Source of the DNA: Bacteroidota bacterium
GTDB lineage: Bacteria > Pseudomonadota > Alphaproteobacteria > Puniceispirillales > Puniceispirillaceae
Assembly (NCBI GenBank): GCA_009936825.1
Contig: JAACDV010000241.1
Coordinates: 1-21,139 of the forward strand
DNA: 21,139 bases
Reading direction: 5' to 3'
Every line of letters starts with the position of its first letter. Position 1 is the stretch's first letter. Positions 1 through 7,256 of this stretch are shown one piece after another. The notes under the pieces are model-generated. The model was not told the origin of the DNA and made no database searches. It saw nothing but the letters and a program-made list of their open reading frames with translations. The position numbers and the translations under genes are program-made.

Positions 1-13
1 AGCGATGACGGGC

Positions 14-862
14 CTACCTATCAGCGACAACCAATTGTGTTTGCACTCCCAGACCATCAATCGACAGGGTCATGATATCGCCAGCCTTTAAGAACACCGG
101 ATTCGGCTTCATTCCCGAGCCGACACCTGCTGGCGTCCCGGTGCCAATGATATCTCCTGGATGCAAACTCATCAAATCAGACAAATGCGCGATGATCTGG
201 CGAACGGTAAAAATCATGTCGGACGTATTGCCATTTTGCATGCGCTGGCCATTAATATCCAGCGTCATCTGCAACTTCTGTGGATCTGCAACCTCATCGC
301 TAGTCACCAACCACGGGCCAATCGGGCCAAAACTATCGCAAGATTTACCCTTGGTCCATTGGCCGGTTAGCTTGGTCTGGTAAAAGCGTTCCGAGACGTC
401 ATTCACGATGCAAAATCCGGCGACATAATCCAGTGCTGATGCTTCATCAACATATTTGGCATGCCGTCCGATGACCACGCCAAGCTCTACCTCCCAGTCA
501 GAATGGGTTGATCCGCGTGGCAGAACTACATCATCATCCGGCCCATTAATCGCCGAATTGGCCTTCATGAAAACAATGGGATGCTGGGGAATGGCGTTGC
601 CAGTCTCACGCGCATGATCGTGATAATTCAGACCGATACAGATAAATTTCCCGACATTGCCAATACAAGGACCAAGGCGCGTTGCATCTGAAACCTCAGG
701 CAGACCGGAAAGATCAAGACTGCGCAACCTTTCCAGTACGGCAGGGTCCAGCGTTTCGCCATCGATGTCGTTCACATGCTGCGACAAGTCGCGCAGGACA
801 CCAGCATCATCTATAATTCCCGGTCGTTCCTTTTTAGAGTCACCAAATCGAACGAGCTTCAT
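14..862 (-). CDS. FAH-family hydrolase/isomerase (fumarylacetoacetate hydrolase fold)
   Basis: 282-residue cytoplasmic protein of the fumarylacetoacetate hydrolase superfamily. These metal-dependent enzymes cleave or isomerise small oxo-acids (fumarylpyruvate, ureidoglycolate, 2,4-diketo-3-deoxy sugar acids). Visible signatures: the GLNYHDHA segment at about residues 78-84, the metal ligands in DWEVELG (E124, E126) and NDVSER (D155), and the GTGTPAGVG loop at 240-248. The N-terminal 65 residues are the variable cap typical of the family. AAGGAG lies about 10 bases before the ATG. It is the last gene of a minus-strand series behind an ABC permease, about 100 bp away, so it may process whatever that transporter imports. 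The family is certain. The substrate cannot be read from sequence; ureidoglycolate lyase and diketo-deoxy-sugar-acid hydrolase are the main alternatives. Confidence 0.88.
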   Translation of the reverse strand: MKLVRFGDSKKERPGIIDDAGVLRDLSQHVNDIDGETLDPAVLERLRSLDLSGLPEVSDATRLGPCIGNVGKFICIGLNYHDHARETGNAIPQHPIVFMKANSAINGPDDDVVLPRGSTHSDWEVELGVVIGRHAKYVDEASALDYVAGFCIVNDVSERFYQTKLTGQWTKGKSCDSFGPIGPWLVTSDEVADPQKLQMTLDINGQRMQNGNTSDMIFTVRQIIAHLSDLMSLHPGDIIGTGTPAGVGSGMKPNPVFLKAGDIMTLSIDGLGVQTQLVVADR

Positions 863-962
863 AACAATTTTTCTCCTTAGACCGTCGCCGCGTGAACCAC
901 ATCATCCCCGGTTATTTAGGGGACAAAAACTGAGGCGCAAGAGTAGCGGGCCTGCTATTCGG

Positions 963-1709
963 CTAGCGGCTATCACCTGCCGCAAGCCGGTTTTCAAACC
1001 ACCGAACAGCCCCCGACACCAGCAGGATAACAACCAGATATTCCAGCACTAGAACAGTATAAATTTCCAGTGGGCGATATTCTGTTACCACCAATTCATT
1101 TGCGCGGCGGGTCAATTCTTCCATTCCAATAACCGAGACCAGTGATGACATTTTCAGCATATAAACAAGCTGATTGCCCAGCGCTGGTAGAATGCGCTTA
1201 ATCGCTTGCGGCAGGATGACAAACCGCATTTTATCAACATAGGAAAGCGAGATCGAATGCGCTGCCTCATGCTGGCCCCGATCGATTGACTGAATTCCGG
1301 CCCGAAAAATTTCTGCCTGAAAGGCGCTATCCGAAATTGCCAATGCCAACACCCCGGCCCAGAACACCGAAATTGAGATATCGGCGACCTGCGGTAATCC
1401 GTAATAAACCCAAAGAATCAACACCAAAATCGGAACCGCGCGTACAAGTTCAACATAAACCCGGTTGATCCCCCGCGGCGGACGTTGGCGCGCCAGACCC
1501 GGCAGCGCAACAATCAATCCGACAATAATTGAAATCAGAATGGCCGTCACCGACAAGGCAAGGGTGTAATAAAGCCCGTCGATAAGAAATTTCAGATTGC
1601 GCTGACCTATCGGCGTAGTTGGGTTAACGACATACCAGCCCCAATTTCCCGAACACCCACCCAAAAAAAGAACCAGCGGCGCAAACATCCAAAAACCACG
1701 TGACATCAT
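963..1709 (-). CDS. Polar amino acid ABC transporter permease (HisM/GlnP type)
   Basis: 248-residue inner-membrane permease of the polar-amino-acid importer family. It has about five hydrophobic spans and the cytoplasmic ATPase-contact loop EAAHSISLSYVDKMRFVILP at about residues 148-167; Ser replaces the usual Gly of the EAA motif. The start is ambiguous: two adjacent ATGs follow AGGAGGGG, and the second (1706) has the better spacing of about 5 bases. The upstream ATPase stop codon overlaps this ribosome site, so the two genes are translationally coupled. An oddity is the N-terminus FLGGC at about residues 15-19, which looks like a lipobox in a permease. The binding protein is encoded divergently at 2902. 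The transported amino acid is unknown. Confidence 0.9.
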   Translation of the reverse strand: MMSRGFWMFAPLVLFLGGCSGNWGWYVVNPTTPIGQRNLKFLIDGLYYTLALSVTAILISIIVGLIVALPGLARQRPPRGINRVYVELVRAVPILVLILWVYYGLPQVADISISVFWAGVLALAISDSAFQAEIFRAGIQSIDRGQHEAAHSISLSYVDKMRFVILPQAIKRILPALGNQLVYMLKMSSLVSVIGMEELTRRANELVVTEYRPLEIYTVLVLEYLVVILLVSGAVRWFENRLAAGDSR

Positions 1710-1715
1710 CCCCTC

Positions 1716-2522
1716 CTAATTCCGCAAAATCTGTCGCAGGAAAGTCTGGCAACGTTCGCTTTGAGGGTTTGAAAAAAACTGTTTTGGCGGAGCTTGTTCG
1801 ACGATTCTTCCATGATCCATAAAAACCATCTGGTCAGCCACATGACTGGCGAAGCCCATCTCGTGAGTCACACAAATCATCGTCATTCCGGAACTGGCAA
1901 GCTCTTCAATCACCTCCAGAACTTCCGCTATCATCTCTGGATCCAGCGCTGAGGTCGGCTCGTCAAACAGCATGATTTTGGGCTGCATACAAAGCGCCCT
2001 AGCAATCGCCACACGCTGCTGCTGTCCACCTGAAAGCTGAGAGGGGTATTTATCAATCTGTTCGGGAATTTTCACGCGATTAAGATAATATTCGGCCAAC
2101 TCACGCGCTTCACTGCGGGTCATGCCGCGCGCCCGAATTGGCCCCAAGGTCAGATTATCGAGAATTGAGAGATGCGGGAACAAATTGAATTGCTGAAAAA
2201 CCATCCCGACATTATTACGAAGCACCTGGCGGGCCGCAGCGCTGTCATCAATCTCCACACCGTCAATTGAGATATTACCAGCATCATGAGTTTCCAGTCG
2301 ATTAACGCAGCGGATCAGTGTGGATTTGCCAGACCCCGAAGGACCGCAAATAATGATTTTCTGACCAATTTCGATATCAAGCGAAACGTCCGCTAGCGCC
2401 TGAAAATCACCAAACAGCTTGTCCACATGGCGCAAGGAAATGAACCCCGCGGCATCAACCTTATCCGAACTGGAGGTCCCAGTTTGACTTGTTGGGGAGG
2501 ATTTTTGTCTATCCACGCTCAC
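1716..2522 (-). CDS. Polar amino acid ABC transporter ATP-binding protein (GlnQ/HisP type)
   Basis: 268-residue ABC ATPase that powers the adjacent permease. Motifs in order: Walker A GPSGSGKST (residues 60-68), Q-loop Q110, signature LSGGQQQR (163-170), Walker B MLFDEP (184-189) and H-loop H220 in CVTHEMGFA. The sequence is closest in style to GlnQ/HisP-type importers. The start is GTG at 2522 with GAGGA six bases upstream. A Ser/Thr-rich stretch of about 28 residues precedes the core domain and is longer than usual, so an internal start is possible, although no better ribosome site was seen. It is first in the minus-strand unit ATPase-permease-hydrolase, facing away from the binding-protein gene across a 379-bp spacer. 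Confidence 0.93.
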   Translation of the reverse strand: MSVDRQKSSPTSQTGTSSSDKVDAAGFISLRHVDKLFGDFQALADVSLDIEIGQKIIICGPSGSGKSTLIRCVNRLETHDAGNISIDGVEIDDSAAARQVLRNNVGMVFQQFNLFPHLSILDNLTLGPIRARGMTRSEARELAEYYLNRVKIPEQIDKYPSQLSGGQQQRVAIARALCMQPKIMLFDEPTSALDPEMIAEVLEVIEELASSGMTMICVTHEMGFASHVADQMVFMDHGRIVEQAPPKQFFSNPQSERCQTFLRQILRN

Positions 2523-2589
2523 AATTTGTCCTCAATCCGTTCTTGGTCCAGATGGCTGTTGTTAATCCAGATAGGCGTAAATGAACTAG

Positions 2590-2745
2590 TTAGCCTTTGC
2601 ACCTGACGCGGGGGCACCTGACGCGGGGGAAATCGTCGACGAGGTTTATGTTAACAGCACCTCCATCATTAAAGCATCACCTATCTGAGTGCTGGTTCAA
2701 AAAGCCGCACAAAAAGGCGATATTCCCGCTGGAAAGCGTTTCTAA
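2590..2745 (+). pseudogene. Possible gene remnant (interrupted coding-like stretch)
   Basis: The plus frame through 2590-2685 reads as a protein-like stretch containing EIVDEVYVNSTSIIKASPI. It hits TGA at 2686-2688 and continues in the same frame as VLVQKAAQKGDIPAGKRF to TAA at 2743-2745. One base change (TGA to GGA) would join the two parts. TAG at 2587-2589 closes the frame upstream. Composition looks like a soluble-protein C-terminus, but I do not recognise the family. The 15-bp duplication adds the repeated residues APDAG. It may be chance. Confidence 0.22.
2599..2628. repeat. 15-bp perfect tandem duplication (2 copies)
   Basis: The unit GCACCTGACGCGGGG occurs twice without a gap (2599-2613 and 2614-2628), with one extra G after. 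It lies in the divergent promoter region of the ABC transporter. It could be a duplicated regulator site or a replication-slippage product. It is one of a series of similar short duplications in this window. Confidence 0.9.
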
Positions 2746-2901
2746 TCTGTCGGATAATTTTATCAAGTTTCGAAAATATGAAAGAACTATAACCGAGGCG
2801 GTTGCGAAATGACGTGTTAGTAACCATCTCTCACCCATCGGAAATTTCAGATTAATTCATACCATTCACCACAGACACTTCACACTCACAGGAGACTCCT
2901 C

Positions 2902-3678
2902 ATGAAATTCACAAAACTGGCCGCCGCTGCGGTTACAGTGATGATCAGCTCAATGCCAGCATTTGCAGCAGATACATTACAGACAATTCTTTCCGAAGGT
3001 GTTTTGAAAGTCGGCACAACTGGCGATTGGAACCCGATGACAATGAAAGATCCGGCAACCAACAGCTATACCGGTTATGACATTGACGTGATGGGCGAGC
3101 TTGCCAAAGACCTTGGCGTTGAGCTCGAATTCGTGCCAACCGACTGGAAAACACTGGTTAGCGGCGTTGTTTCAGGCAAATACCATCTGACGGGTTCTGC
3201 CTCAATCTCACCAGCCCGCGCCAAGGCAGCAGGCTATTCAAACAGCTATTTTTCGCTGGCTACCGTGCCGCTGACGCTAAAGAAGAATGCAGACAAGTTC
3301 AGTGACTGGGCCGATCTGGACAAGCCAGATGTGACCGTTGCTGCAACACTGGGCACAACACAGGAAAAGCAGGTCAAACAGTTCTTCCCGAATGCCAAAT
3401 ACAAGATTGTTGAAGCCCCAGCACGTGACTTCCAAGAAGTTCTGGCAGGCCGTGCAGATGCACATATCACATCCAACGTTGAGGCCTATAAGCTGGTAGC
3501 AAAATACCCGCAAATGATGGTTGTTCCTGTATCAGCGCCAAAAGCACCGACACCAATTGCTATGCTGTTGCCGCAAGGAGATCAGGTCTGGATCAATTAT
3601 GTCAACACTTGGATCAAGCTGAAGACCGAGCGCGGTTTCTTTGACGATCTTGGCAGCAAGTGGCAGTTGTCAGAATAA
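2902..3678 (+). CDS. Amino-acid ABC transporter substrate-binding protein (SBP_bac_3, PheC-like)
   Basis: 258-residue periplasmic binding protein. A Sec signal peptide (MKFTKL, then a hydrophobic run) ends at AFA before ADT, about residue 23. The mature part has the family-3 solute-binding fold: KVGTTGDWNPMT at the first lobe, GYDIDVMGELAKDLG, GSASISPARA and the hinge-side GRADAHITSNVEAY. The GTTGDW start and the overall pattern resemble cyclohexadienyl dehydratase (PheC) as well as true transport receptors. Because an orphan ATPase-permease pair sits divergently next door, transport receptor is the better reading. AGGAG lies seven bases before the ATG and a strong terminator follows. Ligand unknown; an amino acid or small carboxylate is likely. 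Confidence 0.88.
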   Translation: MKFTKLAAAAVTVMISSMPAFAADTLQTILSEGVLKVGTTGDWNPMTMKDPATNSYTGYDIDVMGELAKDLGVELEFVPTDWKTLVSGVVSGKYHLTGSASISPARAKAAGYSNSYFSLATVPLTLKKNADKFSDWADLDKPDVTVAATLGTTQEKQVKQFFPNAKYKIVEAPARDFQEVLAGRADAHITSNVEAYKLVAKYPQMMVVPVSAPKAPTPIAMLLPQGDQVWINYVNTWIKLKTERGFFDDLGSKWQLSE

Positions 3679-3720
3679 ATCAATTAGCCGCGTAACCTGC
3701 GGCATTGACCCCAAAATTCC

Positions 3721-3754
3721 AAAAAGGGCGGGAGCTAACTCCCGCCTTTTTTTT
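3721..3754 (+). terminator. Rho-independent terminator of the binding-protein gene
   Basis: Perfect 8-bp GC-rich stem GGCGGGAG (3727-3734) / CTCCCGCC (3739-3746) with loop CTAA, followed by eight T at 3747-3754 and preceded by an A-run. It lies 43 bases after the stop codon at 3678. Confidence 0.93.
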
Positions 3755-3784
3755 AGCACCGCTCTAGCATAACTTTAACACCAT

Positions 3785-3808
3785 AGATTTAGCCAGAGAT
3801 TTAGCCAG
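3785..3808. repeat. 12-bp perfect tandem duplication (2 copies)
   Basis: AGATTTAGCCAG at 3785-3796 is repeated at 3797-3808. It sits between the terminator and the GST gene, 26 bases before the GST start codon, so it is probably in the GST leader or promoter. Confidence 0.9.
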
Positions 3809-3834
3809 CTCCAATCCAAATTTAGGACCAACCG

Positions 3835-4485
3835 ATGATTACCCTCTATAATGTTCCGGTCAGCAGCTATGGCAGCAAAATCCGCATTATCCTTCATCAT
3901 AAAGGGATTGAGTGGACCGAAATTGCGCCACCTGATGGGTATGGCAGTACTGCCTATAAGGCGATTATTCCGGCGGGCACGGTTCCGGCGATTGATGATG
4001 ATGGTCTGCTTCTGTCGGATTCCGAAGCCATCGCTGAATATCTGGACGAGACCTACCCTACCCCGTCGATGATGCCTGCATCCCCTTTGGCCAGAGCTAA
4101 AGCGCGTGAGATTTCACGCTTTCACGACACCCGGATTGAGCCGGTGCTGCGTTCATATTTCGGGCAAGTTGCCCCGGCCAGCCGCAATGCAGAAATAATC
4201 ACGGGGAACGCCAAGCTGCTGCAAACACGTCTTGATGATCTGGCGATTATTGCGTCACCTGCACCCTTTATGTCGGGGGATACGCTTGGCATCGCCGATA
4301 CAGGATTTAGTGCCAGCTTTGCTATTCTGGCGCTGCTTTGCGATATTTTGGATTTGCCGGTTCATCTGCCAGACGTGTTGGCTGATTATGAGGCAACGTT
4401 GATTAATCATCCTTCGGTAGCCGAGGAAAACCTTCGGTACCGCTCCGTTTTGGCTAGCTGGGCAAAGACAAAAATTGCCAGCTAG
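3835..4485 (+). CDS. Glutathione S-transferase family protein
   Basis: 216-residue soluble protein with a thioredoxin-like N-terminal half and a helical C-terminal half. Family marks: the N-terminal strand ITLYNVPVSSYGSK with Ser10/Ser11 at the place of the catalytic residue; the cis-Pro motif GTVPAI (48-53), which contacts the glutathione backbone; and SDSEAIAEYLDE (61-72), the glutathione gamma-glutamyl-binding motif. Length is normal for the family. AGGA lies eight bases before the ATG. It could act in glutathione conjugation, dehalogenation or isomerisation; the subclass cannot be assigned. It is not obviously linked to its neighbours. Confidence 0.88.
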   Translation: MITLYNVPVSSYGSKIRIILHHKGIEWTEIAPPDGYGSTAYKAIIPAGTVPAIDDDGLLLSDSEAIAEYLDETYPTPSMMPASPLARAKAREISRFHDTRIEPVLRSYFGQVAPASRNAEIITGNAKLLQTRLDDLAIIASPAPFMSGDTLGIADTGFSASFAILALLCDILDLPVHLPDVLADYEATLINHPSVAEENLRYRSVLASWAKTKIAS

Positions 4486-4600
4486 GTGGCAGGCGCGTTG
4501 TCCGACTAGATATCCGGCTATTTGCTTTTCATGCCCAACTATGCGCTAATCTGTCACAGTGCAGCTTTCGCTTGCGCCTAGACAATAGGTCTCCATTAGT

Positions 4601-5518
4601 TTGTTCAACAGAATTACCCCAGTCCCGGTGTCGCTTCAGGCAACTTTGTCGATGCTCGTCGCAATGCTTATGTTCACCACTATGGGCATTTGCATCCGGC
4701 TTGCTTCGCAAGAAGTTCACGTTCTGGAAATTGTATTTTTCCGGAATTTTCTGGCGCTTTTTATCATGGCACCCGTGTTGATACGCATGGGGCGTTCCAG
4801 CATCAAAATGAACCGGCCAAAACTGTATTTCGGGCGCGCCGCCATTAATTTCATCGGCATGATTACCGGTTTTACCGCGGTGACTTTAATTCCGCTTGCC
4901 GAGATGACCGCGCTGACCTTTACCGGACCAATTTTTGTGACTATCGGGGCGGCCTTATTTCTGGGTGAAAATATTCGCATGCGCCGGATTGCGGCTATTG
5001 GGTTTGGGCTGGTTGGGGCGCTGATCATTCTGCGACCCGGATTTGTTGAAATCTCAACGGGGGCGATGTTGGCATTGTGCAGTTCGCTGACGATTGCCGG
5101 AGCCAGTCTGTTCGTAAAGAAAATGACCGAGACTGAAAGCTCTTCGTCGATTGTTTTCTGGATGGTCCTGTTTCAAACACCGCTTGCCTTTATTCCCGTT
5201 ATTTTCGTCTGGGAAATGCCAAGTGCCGAAACATGGGTCTATTTATGGGGGGTGGCGATTGCTGGAACGATGGCACATGTTCTGTTTACGCGCGCCTGTT
5301 CGATGGTTGAAATCACCAGTCTGCAGCCCTTCGAATTTACCAAGCTGCCCTTCGCCGTGGTGCTGGCATGGTTCGTATTTGGTGAATTGCCCGATATCTG
5401 GATTTGGATTGGCGGCATCATCATTTTCGCTTCAACCGCCTATATCACCCGCCGTGAGGCGATCGCCCGGCGTCTGGAACGCCCGCCCGGTAGCGGCAGC
5501 TCGGCAGCCTCGCTTTAA
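4601..5518 (+). CDS. EamA/DMT-family membrane transporter
   Basis: 305-residue inner-membrane protein with about ten hydrophobic segments in two EamA repeats of five. Typical motifs: the loop after the first span with R48 and N49 in VFFRNFLALF, AEMTALTFTGPIFVTIGAALFLGE near the end of repeat one, and SLQPFEFTKLPFAVVLAWFVFGE near the end of repeat two. The start appears to be TTG at 4601: TAG closes the frame just upstream at 4586-4588, and the next ATG (4652) would begin inside the first membrane helix. No strong ribosome site is seen. The family exports or imports metabolites such as amino acids, nucleosides or drugs; this member's substrate is unknown. It is convergent with pyrC across 27 bp. 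Confidence 0.87.
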   Translation: MFNRITPVPVSLQATLSMLVAMLMFTTMGICIRLASQEVHVLEIVFFRNFLALFIMAPVLIRMGRSSIKMNRPKLYFGRAAINFIGMITGFTAVTLIPLAEMTALTFTGPIFVTIGAALFLGENIRMRRIAAIGFGLVGALIILRPGFVEISTGAMLALCSSLTIAGASLFVKKMTETESSSSIVFWMVLFQTPLAFIPVIFVWEMPSAETWVYLWGVAIAGTMAHVLFTRACSMVEITSLQPFEFTKLPFAVVLAWFVFGELPDIWIWIGGIIIFASTAYITRREAIARRLERPPGSGSSAASL

Positions 5519-5545
5519 CGAAAGTAGTTTAGACGCCCATAGATT

Positions 5546-6586
5546 TTAAACAACCTGCCAGTAAATTGGCATATCCGGGTCAAAAACCGTTACCATTCCT
5601 TCACCGGTGTCGCGCGGCGCTGGGACTGCCACCGGGGTCTGCCCCCGATTTAGCGTGATGGTTCCGGCATTCGGTTCACGCCGATAGAAACTAGCACCGT
5701 GGCGCGATACAAAGCCGTCAAGGCGATCAAGCGCATCCTCATTTTCAAAAATCTGGGCAAGACAGGCTAACGTATTCGGCGCTGTATAGATACCAGCACA
5801 GCCGCAATCTGAAAGCTTGGCAGGGTCGGTATGCGGCGCGCTATCGGTTCCAAGGAAGAAACTGGGATCCCCTGAAATAGCGGCATCCAGCAGCGCGCGC
5901 CGGTGGTTTTCGCGCTTGGCTACCGGAAGACAGTAATAGTGCGGGCGTATCCCCCCAGCCAGAATGTGGTTGCGGTTAATAAACAAATGATGCGTTGTCA
6001 GCGTTGCAGCAATTTTATCGCCGCCGTCACGAACATAGGCAACACCATCTGCTGTGGTGATATGCTCCATCACAACCCGAAGGTCTGGAATCCGGCGACG
6101 AAGCGGGTCCATCACCGTCTCGATAAACACCGCCTCACGGTCAAAAATATCAACATGCGGATCAGTAACCTCACCGTGAACACATAGCGGCAGGCCGCAT
6201 TCAGCCATCGCTTCAAGAACATTGGTAACACGCTCAATGTCACGAACGCCCGACTGCGAATTGGTCGTTGCACCTGCTGGATACAGTTTTACCGCAGCAA
6301 TCAGCCCGGCCGCCGCCGCCGCCACAACATCATCAGCATCGGTGGTTTCGGTAAGATATAGCGTCATCAACGGGGTAAAATCGTGGTCAGCCGGAAGGGC
6401 ATCCATAATACGTTGGTGATAAGCTGCGGCATCCGCGCCGGTAACAACTGGCGGCACCAGATTTGGCATGATCAGCGCGCGTCCGAAATGTGCCGCGCTA
6501 TCCGGTGCCACACGCGCCAGCATCGCCCCATCACGAAGATGAAGATGCCAATCATCGGGGCGCGTCAGGGTTAAGGTATTTACCAT
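5546..6586 (-). CDS. pyrC: Dihydroorotase, E. coli-type (class II)
   Basis: 346-residue zinc amidohydrolase for the third step of de novo pyrimidine synthesis (carbamoyl aspartate to dihydroorotate), in the cytoplasm. All metal and catalytic residues are in place, each two positions before E. coli PyrC numbering: H14 and H16 in [10 protein letters not shown], the carboxylated K100 in [10 protein letters not shown]137 in CVHGEV, H175 in MEHITT and D248 in GTDSAPH. Length matches the family. AAAAGG lies about 11 bases before the ATG. It stands alone, convergent with the EamA gene and divergent from the Fur-family gene. Confidence 0.97.
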   Translation of the reverse strand: MVNTLTLTRPDDWHLHLRDGAMLARVAPDSAAHFGRALIMPNLVPPVVTGADAAAYHQRIMDALPADHDFTPLMTLYLTETTDADDVVAAAAAGLIAAVKLYPAGATTNSQSGVRDIERVTNVLEAMAECGLPLCVHGEVTDPHVDIFDREAVFIETVMDPLRRRIPDLRVVMEHITTADGVAYVRDGGDKIAATLTTHHLFINRNHILAGGIRPHYYCLPVAKRENHRRALLDAAISGDPSFFLGTDSAPHTDPAKLSDCGCAGIYTAPNTLACLAQIFENEDALDRLDGFVSRHGASFYRREPNAGTITLNRGQTPVAVPAPRDTGEGMVTVFDPDMPIYWQVV

Positions 6587-6748
6587 CGCATCAAAAACCT
6601 TTTATGGGCTCAATTCACCATCTCTGCTCTGGCTAGCATTATGATGATCTTGAGACAAGCAAACCAGTTTGACATTCAACCCTTAACATCGGCATCATTC
6701 CTTTGGTGAAAATTATTCCGACATTATGTAAGTTGCCAGTTAGGATAC

Positions 6749-6785
6749 ATTTCCGAAAAGCCCTGTCATAGGTATTTCCGAGAAG
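6749..6785. promoter_or_regulatory. Pair of 12-bp direct repeats before the Fur-family gene
   Basis: ATTTCCGAAAAG (6749-6760) and ATTTCCGAGAAG (6774-6785) match at 11 of 12 bases with starts 25 bp apart. The second copy lies next to the ribosome site. The pair could be an autoregulatory operator or another copy-number scar. It does not match the palindromic Zur or Fur boxes that I know. Confidence 0.4.
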
Positions 6786-6798
6786 AAGAGGCCTTATT

Positions 6799-7191
6799 TT
6801 GGAGCGAACCCGCAACGAAAAACTCGTCTATGACTACCTTGATAGCGTGGGCAAACCTACCAGCGCCTATGTTATTCTGGATGCGCTGCGAGAGGACGGA
6901 TTGCGCGCACCGCTGCAAGTTTACCGTGCGCTTGGCAAGTTGATTGATCAGGGGGCCGTTCACCGTATCGAGAGTTTGAATGCCTTTGTTGCCTGCAAAC
7001 ATCTTGAATGTGCCGATAACCGGGTGAGCATTTTCATGCTGTGTAATAGCTGCGAAGAGGTTGCCGAGACCGTCGATGCCGCAACCGCAAGCGCACTGGA
7101 AAAGCTGTGTGAGGCATGCAGGTTCAACGGCATGCGTCAAGTGATCGAAATTTCAGGCACCTGTCAGACGTGCCAGCAAAATATGCATTAG
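6799..7191 (+). CDS. Fur-family metalloregulator, Zur-like
   Basis: 130-residue DNA-binding repressor. An N-terminal winged helix (about residues 5-65, with DALREDGLRAPLQVYRALGK as recognition region) is followed by a dimerisation and metal domain with HLECADNRVSIFMLCNSC and a C-terminal CQTC. The two CxxC pairs (82/85 and 122/125) form the structural zinc site common in Zur and other Fur proteins; H68 and C71 are candidate regulatory ligands. The start is TTG at 6799: TAG at 6769 closes the frame, no ATG exists upstream, and GAAGAGG lies about seven bases before it. Zinc-responsive Zur is the best guess, because the short N-terminus and VSIFMLCNSC core resemble Zur more than Fur or PerR. No zinc-transport genes lie in the window to confirm this. 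Confidence 0.85.
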   Translation: MERTRNEKLVYDYLDSVGKPTSAYVILDALREDGLRAPLQVYRALGKLIDQGAVHRIESLNAFVACKHLECADNRVSIFMLCNSCEEVAETVDAATASALEKLCEACRFNGMRQVIEISGTCQTCQQNMH

Positions 7192-7194
7192 ATT

Positions 7195-7223
7195 TGCCCC
7201 GTTATTTTGCCCCGTTATTTTGC
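7195..7223. repeat. 13-bp tandem duplication (2.2 copies)
   Basis: The unit TGCCCCGTTATTT occurs at 7195-7207 and 7208-7220, then TGC begins a third copy. It starts three bases after the stop codon of the Fur-family gene, in the 65-bp gap where that gene converges with the puuA-like gene. No ordinary terminator is seen in this gap. Confidence 0.88.
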
Positions 7224-7256
7224 TTCGGCATATATTTTCCCCGGTATGTAATTTAG

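Larger units (their letters stand above)
2523..2901. other. Divergent intergenic region of the split ABC transporter
   Basis: 379-bp spacer between the GTG of the ATPase (minus) and the ATG of the binding protein (plus), so promoters for both units must lie here. I could not find a convincing -35/-10 pair for either. It holds a 15-bp perfect tandem duplication at 2599-2628 and, in the plus frame 2590-2745, a coding-looking stretch interrupted by stop codons. A ribosome site (AGGAG, 2890-2894) serves the binding-protein gene. No complete gene was recognised. Confidence 0.6.

Noticed and set aside
2597..2812. 71-residue plus-strand open frame in the divergent spacer
   Set aside because: TTG start, no ribosome site, no recognisable family, and its start consists of the 15-bp duplication (HLTRGHLTRG).
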